Positions 1 through 10,067 of a stretch of 64,000 bases of DNA are shown here, piece by piece. The notes under the pieces are model-generated. The model was not told the DNA's origin and made no database searches. It saw nothing but the letters and a program-made list of their open reading frames with translations. The DNA is from Gentiana macrophylla (lineage: Eukaryota; Streptophyta; Magnoliopsida; Gentianales; Gentianaceae): contig CM047808.1 in the NCBI GenBank assembly GCA_026214975.1, forward strand, positions 65,498,583 through 65,562,582, written 5' to 3'. Both the position numbers and the translations under genes were made by a program. Numbering within the stretch: the stretch's first letter is position 1; every line of letters begins with the position of its first letter.

Positions 1-2
1 AA

Positions 3-593
3 TTAGTTGAAGATCGTTTTTCCTTCAGTCTTTGTCAAACCAAATATTTCGGTCATGTCCAGTTCTTCTGGCAACAAATCACCAGAAACTTTCCAATCAA
101 AATGGAAAAGCAATTGGGCAAGTGACAGATGAATGCTAGGAATAGCAAATGAGATACCAGGGCAAATCCTTCTCCCACCACCAAAGGGAACATATTGAAA
201 ATGACTACCCTTGTATTCTATAGTGGATTCAAGAAATCGATCCGGATAAAACTTATCGGCATCAATCCAACATTTAGGGTCTCTTCCCATTGCCCAGGCA
301 TTAATAAAAAATGTTGTTTTTGCAGGAACTTCATATCCATTGAGTTCACATTGTTCACTACATTGTCTAGGCACTAAAAGCACAACAGGAGGGTGTAACC
401 GTAATGTTTCCTTGACAATTGCTTGCAAGTACTTTAAGTCATCAAGCATTGACTCGTCGACATTGCCTGTTTCATAATAGACTTTTCTGACTTCATCTTG
501 TGCCCTTTTCATGACCGTAGGATTTTTTATTAGTTCGGAAATGACCCACTCTATAGTGGTGGATGATGTCTCACCTCCGCCCGCAAACATATC
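3..593 (-). CDS. P450 exon 2: I-helix to haem-binding loop
   Basis: 197 codons including the stop. It begins D-M-F right after the acceptor and runs straight into the I-helix oxygen-binding motif AGGGETSS. It then has ExxR in KETLR with the following HPP, the PxRF-type motif FYPDRF, and the intact haem loop FGGGRRICPG (about 157-186) with its cysteine ligand. All residues needed for catalysis are present and there are no internal stops, so this exon decayed little after the gene was broken. After FGLT the C-terminus reads TKTEGKTIFN, unlike the charged tail typical of CYP71. A shifted frame at the same place looks more family-like, which suggests a recent indel or sequence error. Confidence 0.93.
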   Translation of the reverse strand, partial: DMFAGGGETSSTTIEWVISELIKNPTVMKRAQDEVRKVYYETGNVDESMLDDLKYLQAIVKETLRLHPPVVLLVPRQCSEQCELNGYEVPAKTTFFINAWAMGRDPKCWIDADKFYPDRFLESTIEYKGSHFQYVPFGGGRRICPGISFAIPSIHLSLAQLLFHFDWKVSGDLLPEELDMTEIFGLTKTEGKTIFN

Positions 594-722
594 CTGTTAA
601 AAAAAAAATTGATTTAATAAAAGAAATGTTACCCCTCAAAAAAAAGAAAAAAATAAACCTCAAAAAACAAAAATGTTTATATCCGCACAAGTATAAATGT
701 TGTTTGTTTGTCTTATCTATAA

Positions 723-1019
723 GAGCAGTTGCAGTAAATACTGTAAATTTTTCAAAAACTGTATTTTAGATATTTCGAATAGAAAAATAACACTGCAGCA
801 GATACTCTATTTTTTACTGTAAAATACAGATTCTGTAAATTTTTCTTTCCATCTACGGTATTTATCCAGATTCAATAAATTTTCTTTTAAATTTAACTTA
901 ATATGTAAAATAAATAATCTGTTGCATTTCATCATAAATAGAGATTCTGTAACCTAGAAAAATATATATTTAATACTGTAAAATAGAGTATTTATTTAGA
1001 CCATCTGATGCAAATGTTC
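723..1019. mobile_element. Tourist-like (PIF/Harbinger) MITE in the P450 intron
   Basis: Imperfect terminal inverted repeats start GAGCAGTTGCA at the left and read GAACATTTGCA from the right end. A 3 bp duplication TAA lies at 720-722 and 1020-1022, as expected for PIF/Harbinger elements. The interior is AT-rich, repeats the phrase ACTGTAAA(A/T)T, and has no coding capacity. Length is 297 bp. Confidence 0.75.
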
Positions 1020-1371
1020 TAATTCTTTTATATCTTTTAACGGAAATGGTGTCATTTGTCTTGGTAATAAGTAAAGAAAGTTGATAAATTTTTAATCATT
1101 TTAATATGTTTTTTTATTTAATTTATTTATCTAGACAAGTAAAAAGGAGTTTACATTTTAAGTTTACCTCTCTAGGCTATTCTAGTGAAACGATGTACGT
1201 AGTCTTGTGTCAAGTAAAATAAATTGAATTCTATCTCATCGTCCAGCAATACAAGCTTAACTTGATGAAGAACATCGAGTCCTAATAAACAGTCAAAATC
1301 ACTATATCCAAATGCACTAGCTAATTGAAATCTTTCATAACTCTACATTCATCTACAGACAGCCTAATCTC

Positions 1372-2053
1372 AAGAGATACTTTGACATTGTATTAGTTCT
1401 CTTACATACTCATCATACACCTTCAGGTTTTAGTTGAAAGGTAGGTAGGCGTGATACCCGCGTCTTGGCTAAATTACAATTTTGATCCTTTAACTAGACA
1501 CGTTTTTCGATTTTGGTCCTGGTTTTTCTCGGGCGACAATTTTAGTCCTGTAAATGGTCTTTTTTTTGCAAAAATAGTCCTGAACGCCGGAAAGACCACT
1601 TACAGGACTGAAATTGGTCTTTTCCGGTGATAATTTTAGTCCTGTAAGTGGTATTTCCGGCGTTCATGACTATTTTTGCAAAAAAAAAGGTCGCTTACAT
1701 GACTAAAATTGTCGCCGGAGAAAAACCAGGACCAAAATCGAAAAATGTGTCTAGTTAAAGGATCAAAATTGTAATTTATCCCCCGTGTCTTCACGAGAGG
1801 CCTTGTTGTGAGGATAGTTCGATGTGTCTGTTGAGAATTGAGATTTGATCTACCAACGAAAGTTCGATTGTTATGGAGATTTGATCGACATAACTCAACA
1901 TTTTTCAAAGTTAAGTGGTTTTCTCTACTTCCCTTATTCTTTATTTTTACGTTGAGGGAAATGTAACATCTTAAATGGGCAAAATGGCGGGTAGACATTT
2001 ATCAGGATCAACGTGAAAGAACCAAGAGATACTTTGACATCGTATTAGTTCTC
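1372..2053 (+). repeat. Direct repeat of about 32 bp flanking a MITE
   Basis: The phrase starting AAGAGATACTTTGACAT occurs at 1372-1403 and, with one mismatch, at 2022-2053. The similarity continues weakly downstream of both. The two copies bracket the 1467-1782 MITE and look like an old local duplication. A second short repeat (AATTGTACGTAGTCA) lies near 2092 and 2187. Confidence 0.6.
1467..1782. mobile_element. MULE-type foldback MITE in the P450 intron
   Basis: A 316 bp near-perfect foldback: the left arm begins GGCTAAATTACAATTTTG and the right arm is its reverse complement with few changes. Flanks are CCGCGTCTT (1458-1466) and CCGTGTCTT (1783-1791), a 9 bp target duplication with one mismatch. 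Long arms plus a 9 bp duplication point to the Mutator superfamily. The arms contain the repeated phrases 'TTTTAGTCCTGTAA' and 'TTTCCGGCG'. It is the same type of element as 7882-8214 but not the same family. No protein is encoded; an ORF across it is only foldback sequence. Confidence 0.82.
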
Positions 2054-2389
2054 TTTGACATTCTTCAAACACTTTCAGGCTTTATTTAGTTAATTGTACG
2101 TAGTCAGTTTTATTATTGTTGTGACAACTGCTTCACAGCAATTTAATTATTCATACACTGGAACGTTTAAGGAAGTCAACTGTTAGTTAATTGTACGTAG
2201 TCAACTGCCAAACCTGCTGGCCATGCTGCTAAATCCGCGGTAGAACCGCTAAATCATGACCAAGGCATATTTTTAAACAGTTTTTTTTTTTTTTTTTTTT
2301 TAATTAATCGGTGAGCTCAAAACTAAATTGATCTTCGATTACAAATTGTCAATATTTGATATTGGGATATTTTGAAAATTGTTAGGGAT

Positions 2390-2407
2390 CACACACACAT
2401 ACACACA

Positions 2408-2440
<33 letters not shown>
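2390..2440. repeat. (CA)n-(TG)n-(TA)n microsatellite
   Basis: Alternating CA, then TG, then TA dinucleotides, just after a 20+ base T-run at 2281-2302. It lies at the proposed left end of the Helitron. Confidence 0.9.
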
Positions 2441-2442
<2 letters not shown>

Positions 2443-2519
2443 TATTATATATTTTCAAGGGAAAAACTGTCAATTGACCCGTAATTGATTTATTACCCGC
2501 TCCACAACCCGTTTTCCCA

Positions 2520-2830
2520 GCTATCCATTTACAGTAAAATTAAAATTAAAAAAAAAAACAAAAAAAAGAAACTACCCAAACAACCCGCATGATCCCCCAT
2601 TACATGTTTGTTTAAAAAAAAAAAATTTCCGCCTATCAACCGTAGATACCCAGCTATCCCCCAACTATCAGATAATAAAAATTAAAAAATTAAAAAAAAA
2701 CTGCCAGCTATCAAACGTGGAAACACAAAAATAAAAAAACTGCCTACTCAAACAACTCTCCATTATCACGTATTACATGTTTGTTTTAAAAAAATAATAA
2801 TAATAATAAAATTACCAGCTATCAGATAAA
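2520..2830 (+). repeat. Diverged A-rich tandem duplication (about 175 bp unit)
   Basis: The phrase 'ATTACATGTTTGTTT' followed by an A-run occurs at about 2601 and again at about 2774. Each is preceded by a CAAC(C/T)C phrase and followed by 'CAGCTATC'. Two diverged tandem units, non-coding, inside the proposed Helitron near its left end. Confidence 0.55.
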
Positions 2831-4195
2831 TCTCCACTTCCACCCGTTTTCAAATGCGCGGATCCTTTTTTATTTTTTTCTAACCATTTCAATTATTTTT
2901 CGTCTATCTCACCAAATCTCCTTAAAAAAAATCTCACCAAATCTCCGTACCCATAGCCGGCTACGCGGATCCTTCTCTTCTCCAGAAAAATCTCAACAAA
3001 AACAATCCTGAAATTTCAAACGCATAAACAAACCGGCCATCTTCTCTAGATCTATCTTTAATCATAATTATATGTAATTCAAACATTCTTCTTATCATGT
3101 ATAAACAACCGAGTTCCACTTGATAGAATTATTTCACCTCAAATCCTGCATTCTGTTAAATATCCTCAGATTCGTAAACATCGGCTCCACCGGGGTGCAG
3201 AGGAGCCATGATAGATTTAGTTTTTCTTTCTTTCTAATGTCATGATCGTCAAACTTCTTTTGATGGATTGAAGTTTTCTTTTTTCTTTTCTTTAATCGAT
3301 GATGAATATCATTCAAAAACTTGCTTCTTACCTGATTTTTGTGCTATTTTGTTGTAAAGATCGCATTTTTATATGGAATTTGAAGGATGAGAACAATTCT
3401 TATGTTTTGGTTTGATTATTTCAGGGATTTGCCTTTTAAGTCTCTTTCTGGCTTCTTGCTGTGGTGGATGAACCGAGGATATACCAACATACCTTTTGAA
3501 ATTGTAGGAAAACTGAAGGTTCTCAAGATGGTGATTCTTTCGTCTCCTTTTTCTATATTTATTAATTGTTTTTTCATTGGCCTTAGATGAATGATAATGT
3601 ACTATAAGAGTAGCACAAACACTTTCAATGAAAGAAAAAGCAAGATGTACGTATCTGCTGTGGGGGAAATCTTAACCGTGCATTCTGTCATCTGAGTTTG
3701 AAGTTTCTGTTGCAAGGCTTTAATTTTTTTTCTTTCACAAATGCATAAATGAAAGCAGATGGTATTATTTTTTTGTGAATTTATATTTCATATGTAATCC
3801 CACGTGTTTGACAGAACAATTGATTTTGATGAAATTTCAAAGCCAAATGGTCATGTGAATGGTGGTGTTGTTAGGATAGTTGGTTTTGGTGCTTTAACAA
3901 CTATCCATGAGATCTCAGCAAGTAGAAGACCAAGTTCATATAGTCATTGTTCACCTAGCTTAAGATGAAATAATCAGGACCAATTAGGATAACATCTACA
4001 TAGAAATGAAGCATATAGTGAATCTAGAAATCCCACACTTATAGGCTGACTACATAAGCAGGGTTTTTACTTTAAATATTTCCAACATTAAATAGCACAT
4101 TGGTGACATTCTTATGTTAAACAAACTTGGCATTGTGCCATTTTTTATACATTGTGTATGTTAGTTATTTGTGATGATGTCTCATTCTTCTTTAT

Positions 4196-4361
4196 CAGTG
4201 GCGGATCCAGAAAAAAATATTCAACGGGTGTCCTATTGTTTTTTTCTAAGTATTGTTTTTTTCAGCGGGTGCACAAATTATTTTTCGCTGTAATATTGAC
4301 TGTTTTCTTCGGTTCAGTGGGGTGCGTGGACACCATTGTGATAAGCATGTGTCCGCCTCTG
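4196..4361. mobile_element. hAT-type MITE
   Basis: 166 bp with ends CAGTGGCGGA and, reverse-complemented, CAGAGGCGGA. It is flanked by a perfect 8 bp duplication TTCTTTAT at 4188-4195 and 4362-4369. CA-beginning ends and an 8 bp duplication are the hAT signature. The 'GTGGCGGATCCAG' start is common in plant genomes. Non-coding. Confidence 0.85.
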
Positions 4362-5771
4362 TTCTTTATGATGGTTTAGAGAAAGGTGCATGAGTGCTTT
4401 TTAACATATTGAGTTATGAGTACATTTTTGTGTTGTCAATGAATGGGTCTAAAACTTACGTATCTATGAATAACGATGAATGTTAAATAGATTATTGAAA
4501 CATGTTGTTTTAGGTTCCTCTTGGGATAAAGGTATGTTAAGGTGATGCCACTAATTAGTTTTCATCTCTTAAGTATGTTTTGATTTTCCTTTTCAATTCA
4601 AACACAAAATTCATCAGAAAGTCACTGAAATCGTTTTTACTACATTTAATCTTGAATTTGTTTGGTGCTGATGGCTTCCCATCAAATATATTATCCAGAA
4701 ATTGTGCCGTCTTGATCATTGTAATGTATATTGTTCTTATTGGTGGTTAAAAAAATTTAAAATTTGGATTTTTTTTTTCAGTAAGATTGATAAAAAAGAG
4801 GAAATTTCAGGTTCTTCTTCAGAATGTGCGCTTTGGGAAAAAAGGGATAGAAAGATAAAGATAAAAGGATGACAGTAAGAAGAAGGTGAAGGAAATCTTA
4901 TTTCATGGTTGAAAGAATTCCCGCCTTAGAGGATTACATAACTTGAAATTTACTTTGCATTTGTAGTGAAATTGAAATGTTTGGGACTGGAGTATAGTAC
5001 ATTAGGAGGATAGTGATAGTGAGAGTTTTGAGGCAATATATTTGAAATATTGTAGATGATATTTATTTTTGATCAAAATTTTCTTTGTAGAATGAATTGA
5101 AACTTGAGTTTGTTTGTATTTGGACAAATGGCATATCAACTTTGTAGCACAATGGTCTTCTTATAAGTGTCGTGACAATTATTTTTATTAGATGGCTACT
5201 TAATTTGGAGTTGGTGTTGAAAGTCATAAGATTGTCACACATGGATCACCTACCAATGATTTTAAAACTCCTGATATAGATCGGAGCTTACAGAGACGCG
5301 TGTGTAAATAACTTTCCACCTTATTCCAAATGGACCAAATATTGCATGAGGAGAAGAGACAAATGGATTTGATGATGGTTCAATACACCGTTTGCTAGAG
5401 CGAAAATTTTGCATCCAAGTTATTTTATCCCGGTAGATAGATCCATGAAATTGATATTTTATTTCCATCCTCGAATGGTTAATGCAATATGTTAACATGT
5501 GTTTACTTTATTTTTTCTTTTAACCTATAACCCCTCTCCGCTAATGTTTAGCAAGTCCGCTCTTCGACTTTAATTTTTAGAAGTGATAGCTAAAACGGTT
5601 GCACCGTCTCCTTTTCATTATTATCTGTAATGCATTTGCTTTAACATGACTATAGTTAATTTTATATTTGCCCCATTGTCATGATCAAACACAAAAATTG
5701 TCATAGCTACACATATTTGGATAGCTCACATGTTTGAATTTCCCGTGCATTATGCACGGGTTTCCGACTAG

Positions 5772-6430
5772 TATATATATATATATAACTACATTCTTTT
5801 CAATTATATATAACGACCCACCGGTTAAACCCTGTGACCCGATGTCTTTTCTAGATGAATGTCTCGTCTGGATCTCATACGTACCTGCCCAATATACTAA
5901 GTGTCAAAGGTTAAGTCCGTCATCATATGGGTTGAAAAGTGACGGAGGTCGGGTCGGCACCCGGCCACTTGTCACCTCCTACTCTACTTGGCATTAAGTA
6001 ATAGTACGTGTGTACAAACGTTAAGGGTCATGAGCCCCACTTTGTAGCCTAATGGCTGATCTAGATCCCAAGTGGGAGATCCGGATGACTAGCTTCTCAG
6101 TCCAACGCTGGTCGGTCAGGACACAACGGAGCTCGACCAGTGCAATTCGACTAAAAAAAGCCTTGGGAGCTTGGCGCGAATCGAGCCGAGCAACCACCCT
6201 TATCGATACACATATGCTAGCTAACAGATAAGTATGGAAAGAATTTTAAGTAATAAAGACTCTGATCTTGAATTTAATAAGCATGGTTATCTTCTACAAT
6301 CCAGGAGATTAAACCATAATTATCCATTTCTTACAGAACATGAAATTAGAGTCCACCTTGGTCACAGCCCATGCAAAGCCTAGGGCATAAGGTCCTCTAT
6401 ATAAACAATCCTTAAGAAAATACAGAGACT
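5772..6430. other. P450 intron sequence, no gene seen
   Basis: A short TA run, then mixed sequence with moderately GC-rich patches (5810-5995, 6040-6190). Open frames here are short and without recognisable domains. Probably old repeat-derived intron sequence. Confidence 0.5.
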
Positions 6431-6614
6431 CACTACAAGAAAAACACTTTTTTTGCTACACTATTATTTGCCATAGAACTAAAAAAGTGTGGTTATAAAC
6501 CTACTTTTAGCCACATGAGCGTGGCAAAAGAGTCTAACCAAGTATATATATATAGCCACATTTTTTTGTGTGTGGCAAAAACTAGTGTAGCAATAGAGTG
6601 TTTATTTTGTAGTG
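6431..6614. mobile_element. CACTA-type MITE
   Basis: 184 bp with CACTACAAGAAAAACACT at the left and its counterpart ending GTAGTG at the right. The 3 bp duplication ACT is at 6428-6430 and 6615-6617. CACTACAAGAAAA is the standard plant CACTA terminus. The sub-terminal phrases GCCACA/GTGGC(A/T)AA repeat in both orientations. The rest of the intron to 7047 shows nothing recognisable. Confidence 0.88.
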
Positions 6615-7047
6615 ACTTGATTCCTGATCAATGCGCAAGAACGCAGGCACTTTGAGATACAATATCTCATACTCAGACTAAACATCACCAAAACTACCAT
6701 TGTTCACATCTCTTTAGGTTTTAAGTTCTTGAATTGGTTGTCGCTAGAAAAATTACGGCCTCGCTTTATTTTTGGACGATTTCTAGCATCATTTAAAAGG
6801 TTAACAAATATTTATCCTCCAGATTTATGCTCAACATATGTTTTCATATCTTTTGTGATATTAATCAATTACCATCTCTCATTAAGTTTAAATTGATGGG
6901 AAGTCATATAATTAAATTTGAACACATCAACACATACGGATATGGTTATCAGATTCTATCTTTTCTAAATAACACCGACGCAAAATAACAAAAACAAAAA
7001 CCCTTAAAATAGATGTATTAGTTAGAACAGTTTGTATATATACTTAC

Positions 7048-7881
7048 AAATATCACAGCTTTTATGATTTTGTCGGTCAACAGAACATCGGTTTCTCCAT
7101 GCTTTTGAATGTTGAGTAGAATATCAACAAGATCTTCCTTTCTTTCGTCACCCCCAACATCTTCGTTCTCCTTGTGCTGCATAAGAATATCTCCCACGAT
7201 TTTATCGATTCGGTTGTGAATGTTTTTGAGCTTTTGTCCGTATCCACTAATGAACCGAAGAATACTGAAAGAAGGGAACATATCGGATATGTGTAAACCT
7301 CCTAACGCATGCATTACTGCCTCCACAGCAGCAATAAACTCATCATGATACTTGCTTCGTTTCCCAAATGCAGCCTTTGCAATGATTGTGTAGTTCAATG
7401 AAAATATCTTTCTGCTTAGATTAACAACTTGCTCTTCTTCTGAGATAATTGATGTGATCATGTTGAAAACTTCATCCTCGCGTATGGTACCAAATGTCTT
7501 GACACGCTTCGTATTCAATAACTCCAAGGTGCATATTTTGCGAAGCTGCGTCCAGAGATCACCATATGGTGCAAAAGCGATGTCGGAATGATTATAAGTG
7601 ATTGTCGAGTTAGCTTGCGTATTGGGTCTGTTTGAAAATATAATGTCATGAGTCCGGAAAATCTCTCTCACTATTTCTGGTGAAGAAACAACAACCACTG
7701 GTATTTGGCCAAATTGTAGATGCATTATAGGTCCATACTTTTTGGCTAACTCCCACAGGGTATGGTGAAGTAGGGAACCAAATAGTTGATGGATGTTGCC
7801 AACAAAAGGTAGTTTTCTAGGTCCTGGTGGAAGTTTTTGTTTTGATGTCTTCGGCTTAACATTAGTAAGTAGTACTTTTAC
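7048..7881 (-). CDS. P450 exon 1, main part after the MITE
   Basis: 278 codons in one open frame. It starts inside the membrane anchor (V-K-V-L-L) and is followed by a basic linker and the proline-rich hinge PPGPRKLPFVGN. The substrate-recognition region and C-helix motif WTQLRKIC are clear. It ends ..KAVIF before donor GTAAGT. The first ATG in this stretch (7725) is an internal methionine; the frame is open upstream of it to 7881, so it should not be taken as the true start. Residues 7873-7881 are one copy of the 9 bp target duplication of the MITE. Confidence 0.92.
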
Positions 7882-8214
7882 GGCAAAATTAGGATTTTAG
7901 TCCTCTAACTTGGCCTATTTTGGATTTTAGTCCTGCTCCGGTGAGGAAAATGGTCCTCTAAGTTGGCTTTTTTTTTGGATTTTAGTCCTATCCACCGGAA
8001 ATAACTGATTGGGCACCGTAATTTTTAAAAATAGTCCTCTAACTAGGCTGCCACGTAGCGTTTTTAAAGATTCCGTCGCCCAATCACCTATTTCCGGCGA
8101 TAGGACTAAAATCCAAAAAAGGCCGACTTAGAGGACCATTTTCCTCACCGAGCAAGAAAGACAGACTAAAATCCAAAATAGCCAAGCTAAAGCGACTAAA
8201 TCCTAATTTCTTAA
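7882..8214. mobile_element. MULE-type MITE inserted in P450 exon 1
   Basis: 333 bp foldback with arms starting (G)GCAAAATTAGGATTTTAGTCC and a matching right arm. It is flanked on the plus strand by TACTTTTAC (7873-7881) and GATTTTTAC (8215-8223), a 9 bp duplication with two mismatches. Removing the element and one flank copy restores an open P450 anchor. The length is a multiple of three, but the P450 frame meets a TAA within the first 15 bases of the right part, so it breaks the protein. The interior carries 'TTTCCGG' around a symmetric centre. Confidence 0.85.
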
Positions 8215-8271
8215 GATTTTTACTAGCAAGAAGAAAATAAGAAGAGAACAAAATATAAAGATGAACTCCAT
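8215..8271 (-). CDS. P450 exon 1, first 19 codons (membrane anchor)
   Basis: ATG at 8271-8269 begins a run of hydrophobic residues (M-E-F-I-F-I-F-C-S-L-L-I-F-F-L-L-V-K), a normal ER signal anchor for a microsomal P450. The last three codons (8223-8215) are the other copy of the target duplication. Joining codon 16 to the duplicated copy at 7881 gives an uninterrupted anchor and hinge, which is why this ATG is chosen as the true start. This piece is too short to stand out as an ORF on its own. Confidence 0.85.
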
Positions 8272-8312
8272 CTGGGATTTATGCTTTGTGATCAAAACAC
8301 TCGTTGATTAGT

Positions 8313-8326
8313 GTTATATATATACT
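8313..8326 (-). promoter_or_regulatory. Probable TATA box of the P450
   Basis: A TATATATA run on the minus strand about 45 bp upstream of the P450 start codon at 8271, a normal plant spacing for TATA, short 5' UTR and ATG. Inferred from position and sequence only. Confidence 0.45.
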
Positions 8327-8390
8327 AAAGGAGTACCGAAGCAAGTCTGTGAGTAATGATACATAGAGATTATTCTTGTGATACAACTGT

Positions 8391-9045
8391 TAGGATCAAG
8401 TGCTTACTATTGTACTAAAACCAATTGATATTAGTAAATATGGTACTATATTTTCTTATATCACGTCACCTCAAGTGTAGGCTTATAAGAAGAGAAAGAG
8501 GTCCAACACTTGATTTAATTATTTAATTTTTGGTGGGAAGAAGAGAGTGGGGCCCAACACATGTTTTTTGTGATCTTTGTTTTTATTGTGCTCGAAGCGG
8601 AGCTTGAACTCGAGATCTCCTACTCTGATACCATATTAGGATCTAGCGCTTACCGTTGTACTAAAGCGGGGTTTGAACTCGGGATCTCCTACTCTCATAT
8701 CATATTAGGATAAAACGTTTACCGTTGTATTAAAACCAATTGGTGTTAGTAAATATGCTACTATATATATTTCCTTATATCACGGCCCCTCAAGTGTGTG
8801 CCTATAAGAAGTGAGAGATGCCCAACACTTGACTTGTTTTATTTTGGAAGTGTGGGTCTATAAGAAAAGAGTTGGGCCCAACACTTAGTTTTTTTTTTTT
8901 TTAATTGTGCTAAAAGCGGGGCTTGAACTCATGATCTTCTATTCGGATACCATGTTAAAATCAAGCGCTTACCGTTGTACTAAAATCAATTGATGTTAGT
9001 AAAGATGCTACTATATTTCTGTTAGGACACTATTTCAACAATTTC
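8391..9045 (-). repeat. Tandem array of tRNA-like/SINE-like units
   Basis: Four start points of a unit beginning TTAGGAT(C/A)(A/T)AG..GCTTAC occur near 8391, 8636, 8705 and 8953. Each full unit carries 'ACCAATTG(A/G)T(A/G)TTAGTAAA', 'TTATATCACG' and 'CCAACACTTGA'. On the minus strand each full unit has TGGTATC(A/C)GA followed by 'GAGTTCAAGC(T/C)CCGC', close to a Pol III B box and to tRNA arms. It looks like a tRNA-derived SINE that duplicated in tandem; one unit (8636-8704) is short. The array lies just upstream of the P450 promoter. Confidence 0.55.
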
Positions 9046-9072
9046 CTTATATCACAAACTACTTATGGCCAA

Positions 9073-9375
9073 TTGTTTGGATTGATGTAATAGAATAGAA
9101 TTAATTGAATGTAATGGTTTTTTTTTTTTCATTTCATTCAATAAATTTGGCGTTTTTTTTTTCAGAAAACGAAGAATAAAATTTATTTTGATTACTACGG
9201 AATGAAAATGAATGATTTTCATTTCTGTAAAAAAAAATTACTATTGAATGGTTAAAAAAAGCATTCATTACATCTTGTGTCTACCAAACGCGGTATAAAA
9301 TTATATTCATTCGATTCCATTGATTTAATTCAATCGGATTCATTCAATTTCATTTCTTTTTATTAATCCAAACGA
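9073..9375. mobile_element. MITE-like element with TTTGGATT ends
   Basis: The left end has TTGTTTGGATTGATG and the right end AATCCAAACGAG. The arms share runs of ATTGAATGAAT-type sequence in inverted orientation over about 60 bp at each side. No certain target duplication was found, so the superfamily is left open. Non-coding. Confidence 0.5.
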
Positions 9376-9931
9376 GTTATTAATAAACAAGAAATTCTGT
9401 AAAATGATCAAATATTGGAACCTGAGATGTGTTACCCGTTGTGGTACGCAACCGGGTATTTGTGAACGCTCCTCGTTGACAGACTTTTGAAAGGCTTATA
9501 TGAGGGCTACAATGCCTGAATACTTTTCTAAAGATAATGTTTCTTATTTTGCGTGGTTGATAATTAATGTATTGCTTGTTTTAGGGAAATATAACTTTAG
9601 AGTTCCAAATGCTTGGTTAGCTTCATAAATATCTCAAAATTGCCGACCTTTTTTTTTAACTTCTTTAGGAGGATGACTTTTATTCCGAACCGAGACGTCC
9701 TATTTACGGATATTGAGGGACGGATCCATGAACTGTTGGTCGGGTGGGTTAATTGACTATATTTATATGATCGGATGGATTGGATTAAAACAACTAGCTG
9801 TCTTGGACTGATTTATATAAGATTTTTGGTGTACTAAAAATATAAACCGGGTGGGCACAGCCAAGGGCTAGTTTCATCCCTGCGGATACCGAGTCCTTTT
9901 ACGGAAAAAAAGTCCGGCACATATATAATAT
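9376..9931. other. Intergenic sequence, nothing recognised
   Basis: Mixed AT-rich sequence between the MITE and the nested retroelements. No coding or RNA feature that I can support. Confidence 0.4.
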
Positions 9932-10067
9932 GAGTTGTGATAATGCCACAACAAAATGGCCACAACAAAGTGCACAAGACAATTTTGGACCATTGATTAT
10001 GATGTGGGATATATTGATTTAAATGGGTCGCAAAAAAAATCAATGGTGAAAAAGCTTCTTGTGGTAT

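Larger units (their letters stand above)
2440..5771 (+). mobile_element. Probable non-autonomous Helitron in the P450 intron
   Basis: The right end is convincing. A hairpin CCCGTGCATTATGCACGGG (5742-5760, 8 bp stem, 3 nt loop) is followed after seven bases by CTAG (5768-5771) and then T, the standard Helitron 3' terminus (hairpin, CTRR, host T). The left end is a guess: a TC after A at 2440, AT-rich as usual. Between them I see no Rep/helicase gene. A stretch at 3424-3530 is preceded by TTTCAG and reads R-D-L-P-F-K-S-L-S-G-F-L in an open frame of about 36 codons, which could be a captured exon that I cannot identify. The hAT MITE at 4196-4361 is nested inside. Confidence 0.6.
3..8271 (-). pseudogene. 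Cytochrome P450 (CYP71-clan), split by insertions
   Basis: Two-exon A-type P450: a haem-thiolate monooxygenase expected to be anchored in the ER membrane and to oxidise a small specialised metabolite. Exon 1 is 8271-7048, the intron 7047-594 and exon 2 593-3, with the stop TAA at 5-3. Donor GTAAGT at 7047 and acceptor ACAG at 597-594 are both good, and the intron is phase 0 at the usual CYP71 place, just before the I-helix. With the exon 1 MITE (7882-8214) and one copy of its target duplication removed, the frame gives about 490 residues, normal for the family. As it stands, the MITE adds an in-frame TAA in the membrane anchor, so no full enzyme can be read unless it is spliced out. The closest family by eye is CYP71D; the substrate cannot be told. 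The last ten residues depart from the family pattern, which may mean a small 3' indel. Confidence 0.88.

Noticed and set aside
1636..1998. 120-codon minus-strand frame
   Set aside because: It crosses the arm of the MULE-type foldback MITE; no domain is present.
4152..4379. 75-codon plus-strand frame
   Set aside because: It spans the hAT MITE and its target duplications.
7018..7725. P450 frame starting at the methionine 7725 and running past 7048
   Set aside because: The frame is open upstream to 7881 with essential P450 sequence, and the donor GTAAGT at 7047 ends the exon. Both ends of this frame are artefacts.
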